Below, in pieces: positions 34,693 to 44,021 of a stretch of DNA of 64,000 nt (its first letter is position 1; each line of letters starts with the position of its first letter). A program made the position numbers and the translations under genes. The DNA is from Lutispora sp003527145 (GTDB lineage Bacteria; Bacillota; Clostridia; Lutisporales; Lutisporaceae): NCBI GenBank assembly GCA_029983695.1, contig JASBZB010000002.1, positions 1 to 64,000 of the forward strand, read 5' to 3'. Under the pieces are notes generated by a model. It was given only the letters and a program-made list of their open reading frames with translations, was not told the DNA's origin and searched no databases.

Positions 34693-35304
34693 CTATTTTA
34701 CCATAATCAAATCCTTGATTGCTTCATATCTTTTCTCTCCAATCCCCGTCACATTCTTTATGTCCTCGATGCTTTTAAAGGGACCATTAGCTTTTCTGTA
34801 TTCAATAATTCTTTTTGCATAGGCTTCCCCTATTCCGGGCAGGGAATCAAGCTCAGATGCCTCTGCAGTGTTTATATTTATTTTTCCGGCATTCAAGCTG
34901 CCGGCTTGGCCGCTGCTTGATTCAGAAACTGCCCCTTGTATTGTTTCCCCAATTTTAGGTATGTAAACCTTTTCTTCATCCATGAGTTTTTTTGACAAAT
35001 TCACTGCATCCAGATCTGCTCCAGCAAGTGCGCCTCCCACATAGGAAAGGGCTTCTCCCAATCTGGTTCCATCCTTAACCCATATAAAGCCCGGCTGCTT
35101 AACCTGTCCTGCAATATGAACACCTATCTCTGAAGCTTCTTGGAGAATATTATTTTCTTTTTCATTTTCTCCTATTTTTTCATTTTCTCCATCCTGAAGA
35201 AATATCTCAGAAGGTTTTTGTGAATTTATATAGATAGTACCTGAGAGAGCAAAACATAGAATTATTATTATAGAAAACAACAGCTTTTCTTTTCTGGAAT
35301 TCAT
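34693..35304 (-). CDS. comEA: Competence protein ComEA (helix-hairpin-helix DNA-binding)
   Basis: Membrane-anchored dsDNA-binding protein of the DNA-uptake system. The 203 residues have an N-terminal membrane anchor (KLLFSIIIILCFALSGTIYI), an acidic linker, an SLBB domain (GVHIAGQVKQPGFIWVKDG, about 65-105) and a C-terminal pair of helix-hairpin-helix motifs (LDSLPGIGEAYAKRIIEYR, then IKNVTGIGEKRYEAIKDL). ATG at 35304 follows aggaa; a GTG four codons earlier has poor spacing. Not adjacent to comEC, which is 10 kb away; together they suggest the DNA-uptake route is retained. Confidence 0.92.
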   Translation of the reverse strand: MNSRKEKLLFSIIIILCFALSGTIYINSQKPSEIFLQDGENEKIGENEKENNILQEASEIGVHIAGQVKQPGFIWVKDGTRLGEALSYVGGALAGADLDAVNLSKKLMDEEKVYIPKIGETIQGAVSESSSGQAGSLNAGKININTAEASELDSLPGIGEAYAKRIIEYRKANGPFKSIEDIKNVTGIGEKRYEAIKDLIMVK

Positions 35305-35454
35305 AATTTCCTGCACCCCTTGTACAACTTTAATATAGATATTTTCTACAACATTTTAGTAATTCCTGTTTTTTTTACAATCTTTATATAAATAATGTTT
35401 TTCTGCAACTTTTTTTGATATACTAAATATTGAATACTTGAGATGGAGGCAATG

Positions 35455-36726
35455 ATGAAAAAAAAGTTCATATTATTAACAACGTTTATAGTTTTTATTT
35501 GCAGTATTAGCAGCATATGGGCCGAGCCTAATGTTAGTTCCCCTTCAGCTATTCTTATGGATGCAAAATCAGGCAGAATCTTATATGAAAAGGATGCGGA
35601 TATAAAGAGATTCCCTGCCAGCACAACAAAGATAATGACTGCAATACTATGCATAGAACATGGAAATCTGGATGATATGGTCACTATTGGTACCAATCCT
35701 TCTTTGGTTGAAAGAGGAAGCAGTCAGATCTATCTTATACCTGAAGAGAAGCTTACTTTAGAACAGCTTTTATATGCGATGATGCTCGAATCAGCAAATG
35801 ATGCTGCGGTTGCAATTGCAGAGCACATATCAGGCTCGGCAGAAGAATTTGCAAAGCTGATGAATGAACGAGCAAAGGAGCTGGGTGCCCAAAACACTAA
35901 TTTTGTCAATCCCAATGGTCTTCATGATGATAACCATGTTACTACAGCCAGAGATCTGGCTTTGATCGCAAAGCATGGAATGATGCTTCCCAAGTTCAGG
36001 GAAGTGGTGAACACCGTTAAATATACTATACCGGAAACAAATAAGCAGCCGGTGAGAGATTACATAACCAATACAAATAAGTTGATATGGAAAAGCAATA
36101 AAAAGTATAGCTATGAGTATGCAATAGGTATTAAAACAGGTTACACCGTAAAAGCCAAAAACAATTTGGTAGCCGGGGCCTTAAAAGAAGGCACAGAGCT
36201 CATATCTGTCGTAATGGCTGAAAATGGCATAAGCGATTCTTCAAACGTTTATTCCGCTACAAAAGAGCTCTTTGAATATGGATTCAGCAGCTATTCAAAC
36301 AAGAATTTATTAACGAAAAACCAGGTTGTGACTACCATAATGCTGCCGGGCTCTGATGAAAAAGTGAATCTGCTGGCTGCGGAGGATTATGATCTTCTTG
36401 TATCAAATGAGGAAATACCCAAAATAGAAAGCAGCATAAATGTAATTGATAAGATTAAAAAGCCTATAGAGAAGAATCAAGTTCTTGGCTTTATCAGCTA
36501 TTCATTGGATGGTAAAGAAGTTAAAAAGATAGATCTGTTATCTGCGGAAGAACTTTTAGCGCCTGAAAAATCAGCAAAAAGATTTTTGAAATGGCTTTTG
36601 TGGTTTTTTATATTATACATTTTGTGGAGAACTTTTGTAGTATATAGCCGTTATCTTAGAAAAAAAAGAAGAAAAAGGGAAGCTCCTGTACTCTTTATGA
36701 ATAGAAGAAGAGGCCGCCTTTGGTAA
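35455..36726 (+). CDS. D-alanyl-D-alanine carboxypeptidase (DacF-type PBP)
   Basis: Serine-type D,D-carboxypeptidase that trims peptidoglycan stem peptides. The 423 residues include a signal peptide (about 1-23), the active-site S56-T-T-K59, SAN at 113-115 and KTG at 227-229, the three motifs of low-molecular-weight PBPs, then a C-terminal domain and a membrane helix with a strongly basic tail (about 378-423), an anchor rather than the usual amphipathic helix. ATG at 35455 lies five bases after ggagg; earlier ATGs overlap that site. Sporulation or vegetative DacF/DacB type cannot be separated. Confidence 0.9.
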   Translation: MKKKFILLTTFIVFICSISSIWAEPNVSSPSAILMDAKSGRILYEKDADIKRFPASTTKIMTAILCIEHGNLDDMVTIGTNPSLVERGSSQIYLIPEEKLTLEQLLYAMMLESANDAAVAIAEHISGSAEEFAKLMNERAKELGAQNTNFVNPNGLHDDNHVTTARDLALIAKHGMMLPKFREVVNTVKYTIPETNKQPVRDYITNTNKLIWKSNKKYSYEYAIGIKTGYTVKAKNNLVAGALKEGTELISVVMAENGISDSSNVYSATKELFEYGFSSYSNKNLLTKNQVVTTIMLPGSDEKVNLLAAEDYDLLVSNEEIPKIESSINVIDKIKKPIEKNQVLGFISYSLDGKEVKKIDLLSAEELLAPEKSAKRFLKWLLWFFILYILWRTFVVYSRYLRKKRRKREAPVLFMNRRRGRLW

Positions 36727-36737
36727 GCAGGCCTCTT
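36708..36737 (+). terminator. Terminator overlapping the end of the carboxypeptidase gene
   Basis: Stem AAGAGGCC / GGCCTCTT with a 14-base loop containing the stop codon, followed by TATTGTTT. Confidence 0.65.
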
Positions 36738-36746
36738 TATTGTTTC

Positions 36747-37130
36747 CTACGGTATGTAAGCTATGACTTCGATTTCAACCAAAACATCCATAGGCAGTCT
36801 TGCAACTTCTACGCAGGATCTGGCCGGTTGATTCTTTGTGAAGTACTGGGCATATATTTCATTAATCTTACTGAAGCTGTTCATATCTTTAATAAAAACA
36901 GTGGTCTTGAGCACATTATCGAGATTGGTTCCTGCAGACTCAAGAATTCCTTTTATATTCTCAAGGCACTGTTTTGCCTGGCATTGAACATCTCCTTCGG
37001 CAATTTTCATCGTTGCCGGATTTAGAGGCGTTTGCCCTGATACAAACATAAGATTCCCAAATTTTATACCTTGTGAATAAGGTCCTATAGCACCTGGAGC
37101 ATTGGTTGTGCTAATAACTTCTTTCACCAT
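36747..37130 (-). CDS. ridA: RidA family reactive intermediate deaminase
   Basis: A 127-residue Rid/YjgF protein that hydrolyses reactive enamine/imine intermediates, such as those released by PLP-dependent threonine or serine dehydratases. It has the family signature IGPYSQGIKFGNLMFVSGQTPL at the N-terminus, the conserved Arg (PARSCVEVARLP) near 105 and the closing VLVEIEVIAYIP. The ATG follows aaggaggttttact. It lies downstream of a YheO-type regulator on the same strand, 19 bases away, a linkage seen in other anaerobes, so that regulator may control it. Confidence 0.95.
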   Translation of the reverse strand: MVKEVISTTNAPGAIGPYSQGIKFGNLMFVSGQTPLNPATMKIAEGDVQCQAKQCLENIKGILESAGTNLDNVLKTTVFIKDMNSFSKINEIYAQYFTKNQPARSCVEVARLPMDVLVEIEVIAYIP

Positions 37131-37149
37131 AGTAAAACCTCCTTAAAAT

Positions 37150-37803
37150 TTATTCATTTACTCTTATTTCATCCAAGTAATTATAAATTGTGTACCTGGA
37201 AACACAAAGCACTTTTGCAACATAATCTACTGCACCTTTTATGAGGAAAACGCCTTTATCCTCCAAGGTTTCTACTATATTTACCTTGTCCTCCTTTGAC
37301 ATAAATGCTACCGGCTTGCCAAAGGACTCCAATGTCTTATTGACGATATTGCTGAGGACCTCATTTATAGTGCTTCCAAAGCTCTCTTCCTGACTTTCAC
37401 CGGGAGTGCCAGGGGTATCAATATCAATCATATCACTCAAAATATTCTTTACAACAGTAATTTCAGATATATCAAAATTAGTGCATAAGAAACCTATGAC
37501 TTCTCCTTTCTCATCCTTTATATACATGAGAGAAGACTTTAAAACCCTGCCATCAGAAGTCTTTTTCATATAATTTATCTTATGCTTGTCAAACTGAGCC
37601 TTTTTCAAGGTTGCCAAACCATATTCGCTCATAGGCCCGCCTACAGTCCTGCCGGAAACGTGACCGTTTGCTATGGCAACTATAGAATTTTGAGGGTTGC
37701 TTATATCATGAAGCACAACTTCACAGTTTTTACCGAAGGTTTGTGCTAAACCTTCAACAATAGGTACCAATGCTTTTAATATAGGATGTATATTATTTTT
37801 CAA
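37150..37803 (-). CDS. YheO-like PAS / HTH transcriptional regulator
   Basis: A 217-residue DNA-binding regulator. Residues about 5-115 are a YheO-like PAS domain (IVEGLAQTFGKNCEVVLHDI...GRTVGGPMSEYGL) and 160-217 a C-terminal helix-turn-helix (DYVAKVLCVSRYTIYNYLDEIR). Family members regulate amino-acid catabolic genes, often next to ridA or ammonia lyases, in response to an unidentified small ligand. It is upstream of ridA and probably regulates it. The start is TTG at 37803, about seven bases after ggaggg. Confidence 0.88.
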   Translation of the reverse strand: MKNNIHPILKALVPIVEGLAQTFGKNCEVVLHDISNPQNSIVAIANGHVSGRTVGGPMSEYGLATLKKAQFDKHKINYMKKTSDGRVLKSSLMYIKDEKGEVIGFLCTNFDISEITVVKNILSDMIDIDTPGTPGESQEESFGSTINEVLSNIVNKTLESFGKPVAFMSKEDKVNIVETLEDKGVFLIKGAVDYVAKVLCVSRYTIYNYLDEIRVNE

Positions 37804-37894
37804 GGACTACCCTCCTCATATTACATGTATATTGTCTATTGTATCACAAACAAAAACCCACATCCATAAAGGAAGTAAGGTTTTATACAATAAG

Positions 37895-38245
37895 CTATTC
37901 CTCTACTTCTATTGTTTTTGCATCTACCCAAAGCCTCTCTAGATTGTAGAACTTTCTTTCCTCTTCATAGAAAATATGAATAACCACATCATAATAATCC
38001 AATAGAATCCACCTGCCGCTTCTGAAGCCTTCTTTATGATGCATTGTATAACCGGCTTCCCCCATCTTTTCTTCAACATTATCGCAAAGAGCTTGAACAT
38101 GGGTAGTAGAAGTGCCGGTAGCTATAACAAAATAATCGCTTAAAGCAGATAATTCATGTATATCAAGAACTTTTATATCCTTTGCCTTTTTATCCTGCAA
38201 TATCTGGATAACCTCATCGACTTTAGCTCTAGAACTATTCTCCAA
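37895..38245 (-). CDS. rsfS: Ribosome silencing factor RsfS
   Basis: RsfS (YbeB/Iojap) binds ribosomal protein L14 and blocks subunit joining under starvation. The 116 residues have the family core AKDIKVLDIHELSALSDYFVIATGTSTTHVQALCDNVEEKM and the DVVIHIFYEEERKFYNLERLW ending. TTG at 38245 lies after gagggatatta. It follows the LCP gene, completing the usual nadD-yqeK-LCP-rsfS order. Confidence 0.96.
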   Translation of the reverse strand: MENSSRAKVDEVIQILQDKKAKDIKVLDIHELSALSDYFVIATGTSTTHVQALCDNVEEKMGEAGYTMHHKEGFRSGRWILLDYYDVVIHIFYEEERKFYNLERLWVDAKTIEVEE

Positions 38246-38268
38246 TAATATCCCTCCTGCATTTTAAA

Positions 38269-38280
38269 TTAACTCGTTCT
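38269..38280. repeat. Copy of the ACAACGAGTTAA repeat tail
   Basis: Reads AGAACGAGTTAA on the minus strand, preceded by ATCAGCCAGA as in the right arm at 33441-33461. It occupies the LCP-rsfS gap. Confidence 0.5.
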
Positions 38281-38310
38281 TCTGGCTGATTTTCTTGGCT
38301 GATGCTGTAT

Positions 38311-39264
38311 CTAACCCGCAATATCATCATTTTCTTCATCTTTAACTTTTTCTTCCGCACTCTTTTGAAGCCCTATTTCATCATTTATCTCTTCAGTCAT
38401 CTCTTTGAGCTTCTCCTCATCGTAGACAAAATAAGAAACCTTGTTTATATAAGTTCCATCTCCCGGTAAAGTATACATCTTTATGTTTTCCGGATCAATA
38501 TCCTTTAATCTTAGCGCATAGGATGCCATTTCAGTTTGCTCCATATTGGTTTTGATATACTTGCTGGCCGTATCCAGTATGGAAAAAGCCTTGGGCAATA
38601 TTTTAGGGCTGGTCATATGCTTGATCAATGCTTTTGCAAATTCCTGCTGATTTGGTATCCTTCCCAGATCTCCATTAGAATAAGTGGCACGGTATCTGAC
38701 AAAATGAACTGAGTTCCTGCCATTTAAAACCTGCTCTCCGGCCTTTATATCTATATGAAGATTTTGGGTGGGGTCATCATATTTCATGTTTTCAGGGACC
38801 TTTATCCTGACACCGCCCATAATATCTATTATTTTTTCGGCGCCTTTGAAGTCCATCTCTATATAATAATGTATAGGAATATCTAAAAGATCTCCTACAG
38901 TATCCATAGCCAAAGGCGCTCCTTCTTTTCTTGCCACAGCCGAATTAATCTTATTATAACCATAATTGCCTATATTGACCCTTGTATCTCTTGGGACAGA
39001 TATAACAGCAGCTTTGTTGTTTTCCTTATTAAATCTCAGCACCATCATAAAATCCGATCTTGCATCATCTATTCCCATTATAAGAAAGTTTATGATAGGA
39101 TCATCCTTGGCGCTGGGAGGTTGAAGGTCCGGATTTTCTTCCACTATCTGAGCAAAATCCGAATTGCTGGCTTTAAATCTTCCTAGATAATAATATGTTG
39201 CCCCTCCAATAACAATAGCAAAAACTAAAAATGATGCGATAAAAATTATTATATATTTCTTCAT
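38311..39264 (-). CDS. LytR-CpsA-Psr family glycopolymer transferase
   Basis: LCP enzymes attach wall teichoic acid or other glycopolymers to peptidoglycan. The 317 residues start with a membrane anchor (about 5-25, IIIFIASFLVFAIVIGGATYYY) and contain the LCP signature: VISVPRDTRVNIGNYGYNKINSA near 95-117, a core for polyprenyl-phosphate binding, DFKGAEKIIDIMGGV and the NGRNSVHFVRYRATYSNGDLGR stretch near 190-215. The catalytic Arg/Asp positions are present. ATG at 39264 follows ggagtgttatc. It overlaps the upstream yqeK region's end slightly in the alternative long form. Confidence 0.93.
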   Translation of the reverse strand: MKKYIIIFIASFLVFAIVIGGATYYYLGRFKASNSDFAQIVEENPDLQPPSAKDDPIINFLIMGIDDARSDFMMVLRFNKENNKAAVISVPRDTRVNIGNYGYNKINSAVARKEGAPLAMDTVGDLLDIPIHYYIEMDFKGAEKIIDIMGGVRIKVPENMKYDDPTQNLHIDIKAGEQVLNGRNSVHFVRYRATYSNGDLGRIPNQQEFAKALIKHMTSPKILPKAFSILDTASKYIKTNMEQTEMASYALRLKDIDPENIKMYTLPGDGTYINKVSYFVYDEEKLKEMTEEINDEIGLQKSAEEKVKDEENDDIAG

Positions 39265-39277
39265 GATAACACTCCAT

Positions 39278-39853
39278 TCATATTTGTGTGGCACTACCTA
39301 TCAGAAAGTTCCTTGCACTAACCGTATCATGATGAAGCAATCCTTTTTTCTCTATAACATACAAGATTGTTAAATCAAGAGCATATAGCACGGCGCCATC
39401 CAAATCATTATAAGCCAAAGCCCTTATTTCTTCTATCCCTTTAAACTTTCTTGAGGGTTCAATGTAATCAGCAATAAAAATAATCTTTTCCATTAGTGTC
39501 ATGCTTTCTCTGCCTGTCACATGATATCTTACAGCAGACAAAATTTCTTCATCTGTTATACCAAATACTGTTTTGCTTACATAAACCGAAGCAGGCCCAT
39601 GCAATACCTCAGGTATCCTGTAGCTTTCCTGATCTACAGGGAATCCGGATTTTCTCGCATAATAAACCAAATCATCATATTTTTCTTCCTTGCTGCAATC
39701 ATGTATCAATCCGGCCAGTCTGGCTTTGCGCTGATCACAGCCGTAATGTCCGGCAAGAGCTTCAGCTAAATCTGCTACATTTTTTGAATGAGTATATCTC
39801 TTATGGGATAAACGCTCTTCCAGATATAGATATATATCGGATAAATCTAACAT
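39278..39853 (-). CDS. yqeK: HD-domain Ap4A hydrolase YqeK
   Basis: Symmetrical diadenosine tetraphosphatase of the YqeK/HD family. The 191 residues show the metal-binding HD pattern: H17 region (SHKRYTHSKNVADLAEAL), the HD pair LAGLIHDCSKEEKYDDL near 46-60, H in ILSAVRYHVTGRESM and ADYIEPSRK. It follows nadD on the same strand with a 16-base gap, the conserved nadD-yqeK pairing. ATG at 39853 is preceded by ggagaatgaaataat, a somewhat long spacing. Confidence 0.93.
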   Translation of the reverse strand: MLDLSDIYLYLEERLSHKRYTHSKNVADLAEALAGHYGCDQRKARLAGLIHDCSKEEKYDDLVYYARKSGFPVDQESYRIPEVLHGPASVYVSKTVFGITDEEILSAVRYHVTGRESMTLMEKIIFIADYIEPSRKFKGIEEIRALAYNDLDGAVLYALDLTILYVIEKKGLLHHDTVSARNFLIGSATQI

Positions 39854-39869
39854 ATTATTTCATTCTCCA

Positions 39870-40505
39870 TTATTTCGAATATAGCCGGCTTTTTCTGATA
39901 TAATGCTCAACAGCTTCAGGAAGAAGATATCTTATGGTTTTATTATTTAATATCCTGTCTCTGATATCCGTAGACGAAATAGCCAAAGAAGGAACTTCAA
40001 TGCTGAATATTTCCTTATCATACTTAGACTTAATTTCCATAAGTTTTTGTTCCATATCTTTTCTATAAAAACCGGGCCTTGTAGCTGCTACAAATCTGCA
40101 GATCCCCAAAAGCTCCTCAACATTATGCCAGGTGAGTATTTCCAATATTGCATCCGCACCCGTAATAAAATATATCTCAGCATCATCACCATGAATACTG
40201 CGAAGCGCTCTTATGGTATCCACAGTATAAGTCATACCGCTTCTCTCTATTTCCAGCCTTGATACTTCAAAGTAAGGATTTGTAATTGTCGCCAGCACTG
40301 TCATAAGATATCTGTGATTTACATCAGAGGCAGGCCTGTGCATCTTGTGAGGGGGGTTCTTTGTAGGCATAAAAAGAACCTTGTCCAGTTTGAACTTATC
40401 TCTAACTGCCTCTGCAGTAACTAAATGTCCATAATGTATCGGATCAAAAGTTCCTCCCATAACCGCAAATCTCTTGTAAATACCATTCTTTGAATCTATT
40501 CTCAT
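39870..40505 (-). CDS. nadD: Nicotinate-nucleotide adenylyltransferase NadD
   Basis: NadD makes deamido-NAD from nicotinate mononucleotide and ATP in NAD synthesis. The 211 residues carry the nucleotidyltransferase motif AVMGGTFDPIHYGHLVTAE (about 14-32), with the HxGH signature, and the second motif ISSTDIRDRI near 180-189. It is first in the nadD-yqeK-LCP-rsfS order. ATG at 40505 is preceded by a weak site; a later ATG just before GGTFDP is too close to the motif to be likely. Confidence 0.96.
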   Translation of the reverse strand: MRIDSKNGIYKRFAVMGGTFDPIHYGHLVTAEAVRDKFKLDKVLFMPTKNPPHKMHRPASDVNHRYLMTVLATITNPYFEVSRLEIERSGMTYTVDTIRALRSIHGDDAEIYFITGADAILEILTWHNVEELLGICRFVAATRPGFYRKDMEQKLMEIKSKYDKEIFSIEVPSLAISSTDIRDRILNNKTIRYLLPEAVEHYIRKSRLYSK

Positions 40506-40597
40506 CTTCTTTTGTACCTCATATAGTTATTATACTGCGCAATTCAATGTGCAGTTGTAGATATTATACACCATTCTTTTATACAGTGGAAGAAGTT

Positions 40598-41260
40598 TTA
40601 ATTCAGTTCAATAAGGCTTATGCCCTCAATATCGCCTATTGCTTCAATTATATTCTCAGCTTTGATGTCCTTCAGGCTTTTTAATGTAAGCTTTATTATC
40701 ACATTAAAATCATCAATATTCTCTATTGATATATTTTTTATCGCAACATTAAGTCTTCCAAGCTCAATACCAATCCTGCCGATTTGACCTGGTCTGTCTA
40801 TAGACTTTACGCTTAAATTGAGATACGCATTCTTCTTATTTATCATAATTTCCAGCTTATTTAACACAATCAGAGACAGCAGTACAAATCCCGTGGCAAA
40901 GATCGCTCCCATATAAAAGCCTATTCCGCAAACCAAACCTATACACGCGACAGACCAAAGACTGGCAGCTGTAGTCAAGCCTCTTATAGTAGGGCCTTCC
41001 TTAATGATCGTACCCGCTCCTAAAAAACCTATGCCGCTTATCACTTGCGCTCCCAACCTCATCGGATCCATGCTGGTTTGATTTTTAAACAAGTCAAAGG
41101 CATATAGATTTCCTATGATGACAAGTGAGGAAGCCACACTCACAAGTATATGAGTTCGCAAGCCGGCAGGACGGTTTGAGGTCTCCCTTTCCAGCCCCAC
41201 AAGTCCTGCCAGAATTGCTGCTATTCCCAGCCGCAAAAGCACCTCAAATAAATCGGGCAT
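40598..41260 (-). CDS. MgtC/SapB family membrane protein
   Basis: A 220-residue protein with four N-terminal membrane helices carrying the MgtC signature (AAILAGLVGLERETSNRPAGLRTH, then GAQVISGIGFLGAGTIIKEG) and a soluble C-terminal ACT-like domain (about 145-220). MgtC proteins adapt cells to low Mg2+ or acid and modulate ATP synthase or ion transport in other species; the role here is unknown. ATG at 41260 lies six bases after aggaggg; an earlier ATG directly abuts that site. Monocistronic, divergent from the aminotransferase gene. Confidence 0.9.
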   Translation of the reverse strand: MPDLFEVLLRLGIAAILAGLVGLERETSNRPAGLRTHILVSVASSLVIIGNLYAFDLFKNQTSMDPMRLGAQVISGIGFLGAGTIIKEGPTIRGLTTAASLWSVACIGLVCGIGFYMGAIFATGFVLLSLIVLNKLEIMINKKNAYLNLSVKSIDRPGQIGRIGIELGRLNVAIKNISIENIDDFNVIIKLTLKSLKDIKAENIIEAIGDIEGISLIELN

Positions 41261-41448
41261 AAACATCCCTCCTGTTATAGTATATATTAGATTATATGCA
41301 AAATTTAGCAAGTTTAAAAGCAATAAATAAAAGACAAGTGCTTCATAAGCCTAACCCCATAAAGAATGCAGCGAAATAATGCAATTCGAAAAAATAGCTT
41401 AAATTGTGGTATAATACCTATGATGAAAATAATATAGGAGATGATAGC

Positions 41449-42282
41449 TTGAAAAATGAAATCATTGAAAAATACCTGATATGTAATGGAAGCATGATAG
41501 ATCGAGAATCATATAAGCCCTGCAATGATTTCGCAGCAAACATAGTATATGAAGTAATAAGAGTCATTGATGGAGTTCCTCTGTTTTTAGAGGAGCATAT
41601 GGATAGATTGGTGAAGTCCTCAGAAATGATCAGTATGGATATAAGACCATTATCCGGCAGTATTGCTTCAAATATTAAAAAGCTTATAGAGGTTAATAAT
41701 AAACCTGCTAAAAATTTAAAAATTCTTGTTTACAAAGGTGACAAAAGCTACATTGATTACTCTATATTCTTTATTCAGAGCAATTATCCCCAGCCTGAGC
41801 TTTATGAGAAGGGAATCAAAGCCATATTGTTCAATGCTCTTAGGGAAAACCCGAATGCAAAAGTCCAAAACTCCGGATTAAGAGAAAGAGTTAATAAGGC
41901 CCTATCAGAGAGCAGTGCTTATGAAGCGCTTTTGGTAAATGAAGCAGGTGAAATAACTGAGGGCAGCAAATCCAATGTGTTTTTTGTAAAAAACAATTCA
42001 CTTTATACTTCACCTAAACAAGAGGTGCTTCTTGGGGTCACCAGAACCCGTGTAATTGAACTGGCCAGAAGCTTGGGCATAGAGATCATTGAAGCATCTA
42101 TACATAAATCTTTTTTAGAAAAATGTGATGGTCTTTTCATAACCGGAACTTCACCAAAGGTGCTTCCGATTTCGAATGTGGATGAGTTTAACTATGAGTC
42201 TTCTAAAAACGAAACTATATTATCGATTATGAAGGCCTATGATTCGCTTATTGAAGATTATATCAAGAGGCATAAAAATTAA
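41449..42282 (+). CDS. Class IV PLP aminotransferase (D-amino acid / branched-chain type)
   Basis: A 277-residue fold-type IV PLP enzyme. IYEVIRVIDGVPLFLEEHMDRL-like N-terminus and the NPNAKVQNSGLR segment hold the probable PLP lysine (Lys in AKVQNS), with ITEGSKSNVFFV and GVTRTRVIEL further on as family motifs. It could be D-amino-acid aminotransferase, branched-chain aminotransferase or aminodeoxychorismate lyase; sequence alone does not decide. The start is TTG at 41449 after ggagatgat; the frame reaches upstream without a site. It is monocistronic, followed by a strong terminator. Confidence 0.82.
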   Translation: MKNEIIEKYLICNGSMIDRESYKPCNDFAANIVYEVIRVIDGVPLFLEEHMDRLVKSSEMISMDIRPLSGSIASNIKKLIEVNNKPAKNLKILVYKGDKSYIDYSIFFIQSNYPQPELYEKGIKAILFNALRENPNAKVQNSGLRERVNKALSESSAYEALLVNEAGEITEGSKSNVFFVKNNSLYTSPKQEVLLGVTRTRVIELARSLGIEIIEASIHKSFLEKCDGLFITGTSPKVLPISNVDEFNYESSKNETILSIMKAYDSLIEDYIKRHKN

Positions 42283-42297
42283 ATCTTTCTTTTTTAA

Positions 42298-42339
42298 AAT
42301 ATAATAAAGCGAGGAACTGCATCCTCGCTTTATTATATT
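42298..42339. terminator. Bidirectional terminator between the aminotransferase and symporter genes
   Basis: Perfect 18-base stem AATATAATAAAGCGAGGA / TCCTCGCTTTATTATATT, loop ACTGCA, with T-rich flank on both sides. The two genes converge on it. Confidence 0.92.
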
Positions 42340-42346
42340 CTTTATT

Positions 42347-43717
42347 TTATGCTTTTATATTTTTCTTTTCCTCTATATATTGCTTTGAAAAGAATTCCTT
42401 AGTGAGCTTGACTATGACTCCGCTCAATCCCAGGACACCTATTAAGTTAGGGATAGCCATCAAACCGTTTAAAGTATCAGCTAAATCCCAAAGCATATTC
42501 AAGCCGCCGATAGAACCTATAACTATAAATGGTATCCAAATCATTCTGTAAATTTTATTGACCTTAGGTCCGAACAGATATTCTGCGCAACGTTCTCCAT
42601 AATATGCCCAGCCCAGTATAGTTGAGAATGCAAACAGCAGTATTCCTATGGATACTATATATCCGCCTATTCCAGGAAGGCCTTCGTTAAATGCCATTGT
42701 AGTCAATGCTGCACCTGTTTCTCCGCTGTCCCATACTCCTGACAGCATGATAGATAATGCAGTAATAGTGCATATTACTATTGTGTCCATAAATACTTCA
42801 AATACTCCCCAGAGCCCCTGGCGTACGGGATGATCCGTAGTTGCCGCAGCATGGGCTATAGGAGCGCTTCCAAGACCAGCTTCGTTGGAGAATACTCCAC
42901 GTGCAATACCTTTTGTCATAGCAAGCTTCACAGTTGAACCTGCAAAGCCTCCAACTGCAGCAGCAGGTGTAAATGCATTGCCAAAAATCAATCCAAAAGC
43001 TTCTCCAACGTGAGAGATATTCACTAATATTATTATTACACCGCCAACAATATAAAACGCCGCCATGAAGGGCACCAATAGTTCAGTAACCTGCCCTATT
43101 CTCTTTATGCCGCCGATTATTACTATTGCTGCTAAAACTGCTATTACAATGCCAGAAGCCAGTTTGGGTACCCCAAAGGTTACTTCGAGGGATGCTGCGA
43201 CGGAGTTGGACTGAACCATATTGCCTATACCAAATGCTGCAAGAGCTCCAAAAGCAGCGAATATATATGCCAGCCACTTCCACTTTAACCCGTTTGTGAT
43301 ATAATACATGGGACCTCCGACGTAACGTCCGTCAGGAGTCTTTTCTCTGTAGTTAACAGCAAGTACAACTTCTCCATATTTAGTAGTCATGCCGAATATA
43401 GCAGAAAGCCACATCCAGAATACAGCTCCCGGCCCTCCGGTAGCTATAGCAGTAGCAACTCCGGCAACGTTTCCTGTTCCAACAGTTGCTGCCAACGCAG
43501 TTGCAACAGCCTGGAAGGCTGTTACTTCGCCTTCGCCCCTTTGTTCCTTAGAGAACATTTTCATCAACGTGCTTTTAAGAATATAACCCAGTTTGCCAAT
43601 AGACATAAAATTAGTGCGAAAAGTGAGCCAAACACCAGTTCCTACCAATAGTACCAACATGTATGGGCCCCATACAAAGCCATTGATAATGCCGTTGATT
43701 TCCATTAACTTGTCCAT
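42347..43717 (-). CDS. Alanine/glycine:cation symporter (AGCS family)
   Basis: A 456-residue Na+-coupled alanine or glycine symporter with about ten membrane helices. The family pattern GTGNVAGVATAIATGGPGAVFWMWLSAIFG (about 75-104) lies in the substrate site, and ARGVFSNEAGLGSAPIAHAAA near 275-295 is the AGCS signature. ATG at 43717 lies after gaggtattcc. The upstream gap holds no recognisable glycine riboswitch. Single gene, sharing a terminator with the aminotransferase gene, which may also handle amino acids. Confidence 0.93.
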   Translation of the reverse strand: MDKLMEINGIINGFVWGPYMLVLLVGTGVWLTFRTNFMSIGKLGYILKSTLMKMFSKEQRGEGEVTAFQAVATALAATVGTGNVAGVATAIATGGPGAVFWMWLSAIFGMTTKYGEVVLAVNYREKTPDGRYVGGPMYYITNGLKWKWLAYIFAAFGALAAFGIGNMVQSNSVAASLEVTFGVPKLASGIVIAVLAAIVIIGGIKRIGQVTELLVPFMAAFYIVGGVIIILVNISHVGEAFGLIFGNAFTPAAAVGGFAGSTVKLAMTKGIARGVFSNEAGLGSAPIAHAAATTDHPVRQGLWGVFEVFMDTIVICTITALSIMLSGVWDSGETGAALTTMAFNEGLPGIGGYIVSIGILLFAFSTILGWAYYGERCAEYLFGPKVNKIYRMIWIPFIVIGSIGGLNMLWDLADTLNGLMAIPNLIGVLGLSGVIVKLTKEFFSKQYIEEKKNIKA

Positions 43718-44021
43718 GGAATACCTCCTCATTTTTTATTATACATAAAATATCCCCTCAATAAACAATGTGCTGCTATACTTTATAGAATTTGCAAAAG
43801 TTTTTTGAGCGATATTAAATGCCTCCATTTATAACTTTACATTACAATTCTACCAATAATTTTTATGATTTACAACATAGATTGCAGTATTATTAGAATA
43901 TTTTAATAATTGTTTATTTTTTAACATTGTTTGCTTATTTATTTTTTATAAATATTTTTATTGTGTCAGTATGGATTTTGATACATATAATGTTATTAAC
44001 ATTGTGCTAGAGGTGTATTTT
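43718..44021. other. AT-rich intergenic region without a clear feature
   Basis: A 304-base gap between the divergent symporter and cwlJ genes. A CATATAAT hexamer at 43984-43991 with GTCAGTAT upstream resembles a sigma-E mother-cell promoter for cwlJ, but the 11-base spacing is too short for confidence. No ORF or RNA structure is apparent. Confidence 0.3.

Noticed and set aside
43910..43927. Second Rex-like sequence TTGTTTATTTTTTAACAT
   Set aside because: Two mismatches to the Rex consensus in a very AT-rich gap, not next to a fermentation gene and far from any -10 I trust.
43718..44021. Glycine riboswitch upstream of the alanine/glycine symporter
   Set aside because: The region lacks the conserved glycine-aptamer blocks and is uniformly AT-rich.
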